Source: Aggregatibacter segnis ATCC 33393 (GTDB lineage: Bacteria > Pseudomonadota > Gammaproteobacteria > Enterobacterales > Pasteurellaceae). Taken from it: a stretch of DNA of 64,000 nucleotides. The translations under genes and the position numbers were made by a program. The notes beneath the pieces were generated by a model. That model saw only the letters and a program-made list of their open reading frames with translations. It was not told where the DNA came from and made no database searches. The stretch spans positions 931,703 through 995,702 of the forward strand of contig NZ_GL622200.1 of the NCBI RefSeq assembly GCF_000185305.1. Reading direction: 5' to 3'. Of this stretch, positions 57,999-64,000 are shown piece by piece. Position 1 is the first letter of the stretch. Each line of letters starts with the position of its first letter.

Positions 57999-58748
57999 CT
58001 AAAAACGCAAATGTTGCTGTAGCTGTGTGGTTGAGGTGCGGTAGATTTTGGCTAAGTTTTCTAAGGTCAAAAGGGATTCTCGAGCGCCTTGTTGGCACCC
58101 GTATTGCTGATCGAGTAGCAAAATATTTTCGGCTAAATACATCGCTTGTTGCGGATTATGGGTCGTGATCAGCAAGGCGATATTTTGTGCTTGGAGCTGT
58201 TTAATTTTTTCTAACACGCGAATTTGATTGCCAAAATCCAAACTCGCTGTCGGTTCGTCCATCACCAACAATTTAGCTTGTTGCGCAATGGCTCGAGCAA
58301 TGAGTACAAGTTGTTTCTCTCCCCCGCTCAATTCCGGATAGTAACGTTTGGCAAGATGTTCAATTTGCAGACCGGCAAGGGCGGACAGCGTCAATTCTTT
58401 ATCTTCCGCTTTTGGCGTTTGATACCACTTTAAAAAGGCAGAACGTCCCATCAACACCATGTCTTGCACCAAAAACGGAAACAAATGTTGGTGCGCCTGT
58501 GGCACATAAGCGATATTGCGTGCCAATTCCGCCTGTGTATAAACAGAAAGCGGCTGTTGTTGCCAGCAGACTTCGCCTTGCAATGCGGGTTGTAAACCGA
58601 GCAAGGTTTTCAAGAAGGTACTCTTTCCTGCCCCATTAGCCCCCAATAAACAACAAATTTGTTTTTCCTTTAAACAGAAATTGATGTTGTTTATTAAAAC
58701 GTTGTTGCCATAACCAATGGCTAAATCATGGGTTTCGATCAAATTCAT
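57999..58748 (-). CDS. molC: Molybdate/tungstate ABC ATP-binding protein MolC
   Basis: The 249-residue ATPase has Walker A GANGAGKST, signature LSGGEKQLVLIAR and Walker B LLVMDEPTASLD. Starting at MNLIETHDLAIGYG gives a 4-bp overlap (ATGA) with the permease stop, as expected of a coupled operon; a frame open 45 bp further is rejected. The MolC of H. influenzae (HI1470) is about 253 residues. With MolA and MolB it forms the importer. Assignment to molybdate rests on context and subunit sizes. Confidence 0.7.
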   Translation of the reverse strand: MNLIETHDLAIGYGNNVLINNINFCLKEKQICCLLGANGAGKSTFLKTLLGLQPALQGEVCWQQQPLSVYTQAELARNIAYVPQAHQHLFPFLVQDMVLMGRSAFLKWYQTPKAEDKELTLSALAGLQIEHLAKRYYPELSGGEKQLVLIARAIAQQAKLLVMDEPTASLDFGNQIRVLEKIKQLQAQNIALLITTHNPQQAMYLAENILLLDQQYGCQQGARESLLTLENLAKIYRTSTTQLQQHLRF

Positions 58749-59758
58749 CGTCTGCCCCGTAATAATAAATAAAGGAAGAACGGCGCGCCGCACGCAGAAG
58801 TGAGAATCCCCAACGGTAATTCAATGCCGGCGATGGTGCGAGCTAAAGTGTCTGTTAATAACAGAAAACTGGCGCCAAGCAACAAAGAAGTTGGCAACAA
58901 CAGAATAAAATTCGCCCCCACCAACAAGCGTGCAATGTGTGGCACGAGCAATCCGACCCAACCGATAATGCCTGTAATCGACACCGCACTTGCGGTGCAA
59001 ATGGTGGTGAAAATAATCAAAATATAACGGGTCGCTTTAATCGGCACACCTAAACTGCGCGCCTCTTCCTCTTCCAAGGAAAGCAAATTCAAACGCCAAC
59101 GCAATAAAAATAACGGTGCCATACTGATCATTAAAATCGGTGCCAGTTGCAGTACATCTTTCGGCGTGATGGCAGTTAAACTACCGAGCAGCCAAAACGT
59201 GATGGAAGGCAGTTGAGTAAAGGGATCGGCAAGAATTTTCAACAAAGAAATACCCGCACCAAGCAAAGATCCGATGGCGATGCCGGCAAGGACTAAAACC
59301 AAAATCGGGTCTTGCTCCTTGCTACGAGAAGCAATGAGCGAGACACAAAACACCGCAGAAATACCGCCAAGAAAGGCAAACAGCTGAATGTAAAACATCG
59401 GCAAACTATAAAAAATCGCCAAAGACGCGCCCAATCCTGCCCCTGCGGAAACACCTAAAATATCCGGTGAAACTAACGGATTTTTAAACATACCTTGGTA
59501 GGTTGCCCCCGCACAAGCCAACGCCGCCCCCACTAAACACGCCACCACAATACGCGGAGAACGAATTTGCCATAACACAGTGTGAATGGGCGAATCTATC
59601 TTACATTGAGGCTCCCATGAACAGATGAGGGTTTGCCATAATTGGCTTGGTGAAATGGGAAATTTACCCACATTCAAGGCAAGCAAAATACTGCTGATTA
59701 ACAACGCAATCAGCAGCAAAAAGAATAGACGTGGGGAACGTTGAATAAACTGTTGCAT
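58745..59758 (-). CDS. molB: Molybdate/tungstate ABC permease MolB
   Basis: The 337-residue FecCD-type permease has about ten transmembrane helices, with SPRIVVACLVGAALACAGATYQG (two motifs), NPLVSPDILGVSAGA and the coupling-helix segment LEEEEARSLGVPIKATR. Its length is the same as that I recall for H. influenzae MolB (HI1471), and the N terminus (QFIQRSPRLFF) looks similar. It overlaps the stop of molA by one base and molC by four. Siderophore import is the main alternative. Confidence 0.72.
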   Translation of the reverse strand: MQQFIQRSPRLFFLLLIALLISSILLALNVGKFPISPSQLWQTLICSWEPQCKIDSPIHTVLWQIRSPRIVVACLVGAALACAGATYQGMFKNPLVSPDILGVSAGAGLGASLAIFYSLPMFYIQLFAFLGGISAVFCVSLIASRSKEQDPILVLVLAGIAIGSLLGAGISLLKILADPFTQLPSITFWLLGSLTAITPKDVLQLAPILMISMAPLFLLRWRLNLLSLEEEEARSLGVPIKATRYILIIFTTICTASAVSITGIIGWVGLLVPHIARLLVGANFILLLPTSLLLGASFLLLTDTLARTIAGIELPLGILTSACGAPFFLYLLLRGRR

Positions 59759-60762
59759 TATTGTCCTTGTTTCAGCAGTTGCTCCGCCTGTGCAGTTGAC
59801 AAATCAATGTGGTAGAACAATTTATAAAAACGCTGCACTTCCGGCGCGAAGTCTGCCATCGGCTTGTTGCTTAGCAAATGTTGTAACCAACGCACGCCAA
59901 GCAAGCGATTCAAACTTGGCGGTGAATCGAGCCAACCGAACGGCTGGTTAGGAATGAAAAAAACGCGCTGATTTTTCACCGCTCTTAATTGGCTCCATTG
60001 CGGATTATTTTTGATGGTTTGAAAAAATTCGGCGTATTGCGTCAGAATGATGTCGGGATTCCAAAGCAATAACTGTTCCATGGAAACTTGCGTTAGGCCT
60101 TTGTGTTCCCCTTCCACCACATTGCGCAAGCCTACCAACTCCATTGCTTCAGTGTGAATAGACCCTTTTTGCCCGGTTTGCAAGCCGTCGGCACTGCGCG
60201 CCAAGTAAGCAGTTTGTTGTAAAACAGCAGAAAAATCGACCGCACTTTTTAAGGTTTCTTCCGCATATTGTGCTTGCTGTTCCGTTAATTGTTCCACGCC
60301 CAACCATTTTCCCAATTCACGCAAGGTGTTTGGCGTGGCAGCAAGTCTGCCGTCTAATAATAGATAAGGTACACCGGTCTGCGCAAAAGTACGCTTAGCT
60401 TGGTCAATATAATTCGGCGTGACATTCCCCACATCAATAATCAAATTTGGCTGCAACGCCACAATTTTTTCCGCAGAAAGTGTGCTGCCCTTGCCGGCAA
60501 TTTTGCCGATCGTCGGCAATGCTTGTTGTTCCGCAGGAAATAATTTACCGCCCTGAGATGCCATATTAAAGCCTGCCAATCCCACCATTTTTTGTGGTGC
60601 GACCGACAGCAATAGCACATCACTCGGGTTGCCGGCACTTAGCACTTTCTCAATGGGTTGAGATGCTGGAACTTCCCCCGCCAGAAAAGCCGAAGGCGTA
60701 TTCTCTGCCCATAGGTTTGTCGCGAAAATCAGCGAAAATAACAAGATGAAGTATTTTTTCAT
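59758..60762 (-). CDS. molA: Molybdate/tungstate periplasmic binding protein MolA
   Basis: The 334-residue class III binding protein has a signal peptide (1-20, cut after LWA or nearby). It shows VLLLSVAPQKMVGLAGF, a long central helix, LLDGRLAATPNTLRELGKWLG and WLDSPPSLNRLLGVRWL near residue 275; the last is typical of metal-oxyanion or chelate binders. First gene of a divergent operon whose promoter region holds two ModE-like boxes. Order molA-molB-molC matches H. influenzae HI1472-1470. Confidence 0.7.
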   Translation of the reverse strand: MKKYFILLFSLIFATNLWAENTPSAFLAGEVPASQPIEKVLSAGNPSDVLLLSVAPQKMVGLAGFNMASQGGKLFPAEQQALPTIGKIAGKGSTLSAEKIVALQPNLIIDVGNVTPNYIDQAKRTFAQTGVPYLLLDGRLAATPNTLRELGKWLGVEQLTEQQAQYAEETLKSAVDFSAVLQQTAYLARSADGLQTGQKGSIHTEAMELVGLRNVVEGEHKGLTQVSMEQLLLWNPDIILTQYAEFFQTIKNNPQWSQLRAVKNQRVFFIPNQPFGWLDSPPSLNRLLGVRWLQHLLSNKPMADFAPEVQRFYKLFYHIDLSTAQAEQLLKQGQ

Positions 60763-60818
60763 GTGAATATCCTTAAAAGAGCGGTCATTAAATCCAATAA
60801 ATTCAAATTCTACCGAAA

Positions 60819-60888
60819 CACTATATATTTTTGAATATATAACGAAAAATTGCTAGAATAATCTCGCTATATGTTTATATACATATCG
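60819..60888. promoter_or_regulatory. Divergent promoter region with two ModE-like boxes
   Basis: Box 1 is CACTATATAT (60819-60828), 6 bases, ATATATAACG (60835-60844). Box 2 is CGCTATAT (60865-60872), 10 bases, ATATCG (60883-60888). A promoter for the plus-strand gene, TTGAAT (60831-60836), 17 bp, TAGAAT (60854-60859), is covered by box 1 and followed at once by box 2, the layout of a repressor site. The minus-strand molA promoter lies in the same region, so both directions may be shut off together when molybdate is high. Confidence 0.6.
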
Positions 60889-60920
60889 TTGTTTTTCCTA
60901 AACCAAGTTGGGTAGAAAAG

Positions 60921-61415
60921 ATGAAATTTGAGGTGATCTATAAATTCTTGCTGTTTTGCGTATCGCTCATCAGTTTGTTTTGCGTGGTGGTAAGTGGTGC
61001 CGGATTATTTTTCGGTTGGCAAATGGGCACGTTGTTTTATGTGCATATCACTTTTGCCGTGTTACTGGTTGTGGCGTTGTTACTGCATATGCTTAACCGG
61101 AAAAATAAACTGGTGAAAATCAATACGCAATTTGCCGATCTCGTTTTACACAACAAATACCCAAGTTATTGCAGTCTAGATCGTCTCATCATGACTTTTG
61201 AGCATTTTTCGATTGCGCAAATTGCCGAACAGTTGAACCTCGATTTAGCGGTTCTACTGAATGAATTGGCAGAAGGAAAAATAAACGTAAAAAATTCTCA
61301 CCGCACTTTACGGGAGAATTTCCCCCATAACGACGAAAAGATTTTTGCTGCCGTTACCCTCGCGCTGCAACTTCGTTTCACTTCTCACTTACCTGTTAAT
61401 TTAAAGGGACATTAA
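60921..61415 (+). CDS. Two-helix membrane protein with possible HTH tail
   Basis: The 164-residue protein has two hydrophobic segments (about 7-33 and 37-58, the second with a His pair LLLHML), a charged turn (NRKNKLVK) and a soluble C-terminal part. The stretch SIAQIAEQLNLDLAVLLNEL (near 99-118) looks like a helix-turn-helix. It stands one base from the following TonB receptor remnant and is controlled from the divergent molA region. H. influenzae has an unnamed gene (HI1469) in a similar place. It may be a membrane sensor or a partner for the receptor; function not known. Confidence 0.7.
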   Translation: MKFEVIYKFLLFCVSLISLFCVVVSGAGLFFGWQMGTLFYVHITFAVLLVVALLLHMLNRKNKLVKINTQFADLVLHNKYPSYCSLDRLIMTFEHFSIAQIAEQLNLDLAVLLNELAEGKINVKNSHRTLRENFPHNDEKIFAAVTLALQLRFTSHLPVNLKGH

Positions 61416-61416
61416 A

Positions 61417-62206
61417 ATGAAAAAAACACTTCTTTGCACTGCCATTGCCATGGCTTGTGCTGCGGCCTATGCCGAAGACGTTTTTACGCTTGGACAAATT
61501 GAGGTGATTGCCGATAAATCAACTGATTTGAGTACCGCCCGAACCAATCAAGCCGATTTACAAAAAAACAACCAAATTCGCGTTTCTGATGTAGCAAAAA
61601 CCACACCGGGCGTCTTTTTAGAACGTAGCGGTGCGCGCAATGAGCATAATTTATTAGTACGCGGTTTTGATGCACGCCGTGTGCCAATTTTTATTGACGG
61701 GATTCCGGTATATGTGCCTTATCAAAGATGCCATTGAACCGGTAAAACAACCTAATGGCATGGAAAAGAATGTCAACTATGGCAAAGAAGTCTTTAAAGG
61801 CGTAGAACTTGCGGCAACTATTTTTGCGACAGATAACTTAACGTTCGGTGCGAATTACACCTACACTCGTGCGAAAAACAAAATGAACACAAGCTACATC
61901 ATTCGGAATATTCCAAAACATAAATTCTTTGCATATGTAGATTGGAAAGTTGTGCCAAATCTATCGTTCTATATCAGCCAAGAAGCGGAACAAGGTCGTT
62001 ATAGCACTGATGGCATTGGCAAAAAAGCAGAATTAGTCAAACTTTCCGGCTTTGGTGTTACCAATGCAAAAGTGATCTATGATGTAACAAAACACTTCAG
62101 CGTAGAAGCCGGTGTCTCCAACTTGTTTGATAAAAACTACTACTATCATGCAGGTTATCCGGAAGAAGGACGCGTTTATTTCTCGAATTTGAAATACAGC
62201 TTCTAA
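61417..62206 (+). pseudogene. TonB-dependent receptor with internal deletion and frameshift
   Basis: The 5' part (61417-61737) encodes a signal peptide (cut near AYA), a TonB box region (TLGQIEVIAD) and half a plug (VAKTTPGVFLERSG, LLVRGFDARRVPIFIDGIPVY), then runs into a stop. In another frame, from about 61721 to 62206, comes the C-terminal quarter of a receptor barrel (GVELAATIFATDNLTFGANY, VEAGVSNLFDKNYYY, NLKYSF at the end). At the junction near 61725 the sequence jumps from GIPVYVPY to IKDAIEPVK, so roughly 400 residues of plug and barrel are missing and the frame is shifted. It is a dead receptor. The intact FepA-type gene may have taken over. Confidence 0.9.
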
Positions 62207-62234
62207 CCCCCTTCTTAACAATTTTATTAATAAC

Positions 62235-62263
62235 AAGGCCCTGTTTAACAGGGCTTTATTTTT
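62235..62263 (+). terminator. Terminator after the receptor remnant
   Basis: GCCCTG (62238-62243) pairs with CAGGGC (62249-62254) and is followed by a T-rich run. Confidence 0.85.
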
Positions 62264-62418
62264 GACTTAGATTGGCAAAAATACCATGAGAAAGCACAGC
62301 ACTTTGTATTTTCTGAGCCTAAAGTGCGGTGTATTTTTTCCGTGTTTTTCAATTCATTTATGCAAAAATTGAGGCTTCGTATATAATGAGCCGCTTTCCA
62401 AATAACCGAATAGAAACA

Positions 62419-63351
62419 ATGAATACAGCAAGCCAAACAGAAAAGAAACAAAGTTACAATTTCAATAAGTTACAAAAACGCCTACGCCGTAATGTGGGCA
62501 ACGCCATTGCCGATTTCAATATGATTGAAGAAGGCGATAAAGTGATGGTATGCCTTTCCGGTGGGAAAGACAGCTATACCTTATTGGATATTTTGCTCAA
62601 CCTACAACAAAATGCGCCGGTCAATTTCGATATTGTGGCGGTGAATTTAGACCAGAAACAACCGGGCTTTCCGGAGCATATTTTGCCTGAATATTTACAA
62701 TCTATTGGTGTGAATTACAAAATTGTAGAAGAAAACACGTATGGTATTGTGAAAGAGAAAATCCCGGAAGGAAAAACCACTTGTTCTCTTTGTTCCCGTT
62801 TACGTCGCGGGATTTTATACCGTACAGCGACCGAACTTGGTGCCACAAAAATCGCATTAGGGCATCATCGCGATGATATGTTGGCGACGCTGTTTCTAAA
62901 CATGTTCTACGGCGGAAAATTAAAATCCATGCCGCCAAAATTGATTTCTGACGATGGCAAACAAATTGTGATTCGTCCGCTTGCCTATTGCAAAGAAAAA
63001 GACATTGAGAAATACGCCGTTGCGAAACAATTCCCAATCATTCCTTGTAACCTGTGCGGTTCACAGCCGAATTTGCAACGACAAGTGGTGAAAGACATGT
63101 TGAACACTTGGGATCGCCAATATCCGGGGCGTTTGGAAACCATGTTTAGCGCCATGCAAAACATTACCCTTTCTCATTTATGTGATCCGAAACTTTTCGA
63201 CTTTAAAGGCATTAAACACGGTCAAGCGCTTGAAGGTATCGAGGGCGATACTGCATTTGATGAGCAAAATATCACACCAATGCAATTTGATGATGAAGAT
63301 CAGACTGATTTCAGTGAACAAGAGATGATTGCATTTAAGGAAGTGAAGTAA
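62419..63351 (+). CDS. ttcA: tRNA 2-thiocytidine synthetase TtcA
   Basis: The 310-residue enzyme makes 2-thiocytidine at position 32 of certain tRNAs and needs a [4Fe-4S] cluster. PP-loop [17 protein letters not shown] and the cysteine motifs [10 protein letters not shown] and [11 protein letters not shown] are intact, as is [15 protein letters not shown]. The start at [11 protein letters not shown] gives about the E. coli length (311); a frame open to 62329 has no support. A TATAAT box at 62382-62387 lies just upstream. Confidence 0.97.
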   Translation: MNTASQTEKKQSYNFNKLQKRLRRNVGNAIADFNMIEEGDKVMVCLSGGKDSYTLLDILLNLQQNAPVNFDIVAVNLDQKQPGFPEHILPEYLQSIGVNYKIVEENTYGIVKEKIPEGKTTCSLCSRLRRGILYRTATELGATKIALGHHRDDMLATLFLNMFYGGKLKSMPPKLISDDGKQIVIRPLAYCKEKDIEKYAVAKQFPIIPCNLCGSQPNLQRQVVKDMLNTWDRQYPGRLETMFSAMQNITLSHLCDPKLFDFKGIKHGQALEGIEGDTAFDEQNITPMQFDDEDQTDFSEQEMIAFKEVK

Positions 63352-63414
63352 AAAACGTGGCTAAAAACCACCGCACTTTTAGTGCGAGGTACCTAATAAA
63401 AGGCTATTGAAGAC

Positions 63415-63450
63415 AAATAAAAAGGTGCATTTATACGCACCTTTTTATTT
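63415..63450. terminator. Bidirectional terminator between ttcA and the NlpC gene
   Basis: AAATAAAAAGGTGC (63415-63428) and GCACCTTTTTATTT (63437-63450) form a perfect 14-bp stem between convergent genes. A USS lies just before it, at 63371. Confidence 0.92.
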
Positions 63451-63471
63451 TATTTTTTTCTTCTACATCAC

Positions 63472-63954
63472 TTAAATACGTCTCGCCTGCCAATAGGCTT
63501 TGCGCCAATAATCACTATTCATGGAAGAATAAACGACACCACCTTTGGTTGAGGCATGGAGAAATTTATCCTCTTTCACATAAATTCCCACATGGTAGCC
63601 ATTTGGTCCTAAGCCTGTTTTAAAGAAGACTAAATCCCCGGTTTGAATATCTGATTTTTCGATATATTGTCCGTATTTAGCTTGATCTTTGGTTTGACGC
63701 GGTAATTTTATGCCAAAGCGATCAAAAAACGTGGTTTGCACAAAACCGGAACAATCCACCCCATTACGACCAAGCCCACCAAGCACATAAGGCGTTCCCG
63801 CCCATTCATGTTGTTGTTCGCTTAATAAAGCAATCGCCATAATGGGATCGTTAATTTGACCTTTGTAATTAATGCGCGAGGATTTGTATCCGCCGGAACA
63901 GGCAGCTAACGCCAACACACAACCACAAAGCAATAAAGATTTTAAAACACGCAT
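63472..63954 (-). CDS. NlpC/P60 murein endopeptidase lipoprotein
   Basis: The 160-residue lipoprotein (lipobox LAAC, Cys19, then Ser-Gly-Gly, so outer-membrane sorting is expected) has the NlpC/P60 fold: catalytic Cys in GVDCSGFVQTTF (near 68), His in YHVGIYV (near 121) and the third polar residue, His, in KFLHAST (near 133). Such enzymes (NlpC, MepS) cleave stem peptide cross-links in peptidoglycan. The length suits NlpC (154 in E. coli) or MepS (188, with longer N terminus); I cannot choose between them. Confidence 0.88.
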   Translation of the reverse strand: MRVLKSLLLCGCVLALAACSGGYKSSRINYKGQINDPIMAIALLSEQQHEWAGTPYVLGGLGRNGVDCSGFVQTTFFDRFGIKLPRQTKDQAKYGQYIEKSDIQTGDLVFFKTGLGPNGYHVGIYVKEDKFLHASTKGGVVYSSMNSDYWRKAYWQARRI

Positions 63955-64000
63955 TGATAGAACATCTCAAACTAAAAAGCTATCAACAAGGACATTATTG

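Noticed and set aside
57869-58000. Fur box before the FepA-type receptor
   Set aside because: Only AT-rich partial matches are seen; no 19-bp or 7-1-7 match of useful quality.
61667-62206. Separate small outer-membrane protein gene
   Set aside because: Its first codons overlap the plug region of the receptor in another frame; the rest is the C terminus of the deleted receptor.
62329-62418. Upstream extension of ttcA
   Set aside because: The extension crosses a TATAAT box and has no match to TtcA; start at 62419 gives the usual length.
1-64000. CRISPR arrays, tRNA or rRNA genes, insertion sequences, prophage
   Set aside because: No regular spaced repeats, no clover-leaf or rRNA sequence, no transposase or phage genes were seen.

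Overview
The window is a 64-kb chromosomal segment of a Pasteurellaceae bacterium. By eye I count more than 50 copies of the Haemophilus-type DNA uptake signal core AAGTGCGGT, many as inverted pairs that double as terminators. The malQ-glgBXCA-glgP cluster, mukFEB, fnr-uspE, tandem ferritins, mop and a molABC-like operon also fit. Aggregatibacter or a close Haemophilus relative is most likely; species cannot be fixed from this sequence alone. I saw no rRNA, tRNA, CRISPR array, insertion sequence or prophage.

Layout. 1-1050: small accessory patch with one lipoprotein gene and a Neisseria-type uptake-sequence terminator, bracketed by two copies of a USS hairpin. 1.1-3.8 kb: three-lipoprotein operon (CsgG-like, DUF4810-like, GNA1162-like) and a DUF6882-like gene. 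3.9-7.1 kb: codBA behind a PurR operator, then ycgN. 7.2-19.2 kb: glycogen cluster with a CRP-like promoter site. 19.3-21.1 kb: DedA protein, rplY with a leader hairpin, a coiled-coil lipoprotein. 21.3-26.2 kb: two tandem type V autotransporter genes with nearly identical barrels; the first has lost its ATG. 26.3-34.0 kb: pbpG and mukFEB. 34.0-37.2 kb: mrr restriction gene, EamA permease, sbcB. 37.3-41.3 kb: long AT-rich gap, ftnA-ftnB, a small membrane protein, fnr and uspE. 41.5-48.8 kb, minus strand: topA, rnm, pyrD, pepN. 48.9-52.0 kb: purE (PurR operator), purK, aspC.

52.1-62.2 kb is the most interesting part. It holds two FecCD-type metal-chelate ABC transporters, a molbindin (mop), an intact FepA-type TonB receptor, a small membrane protein with a possible helix-turn-helix tail, and a second TonB receptor broken by a large internal deletion. 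ModE-like inverted repeats (CGNTATAT half-sites) lie at the promoters of both transporters, with a weaker one before the intact receptor. My reading is a molybdate/tungstate uptake locus that may include an outer-membrane, catecholate-type step. 62.4-64 kb: ttcA and an NlpC/P60 lipoprotein.

All calls rest on reading the sequence and on remembered family features; no database search or folding program was run.
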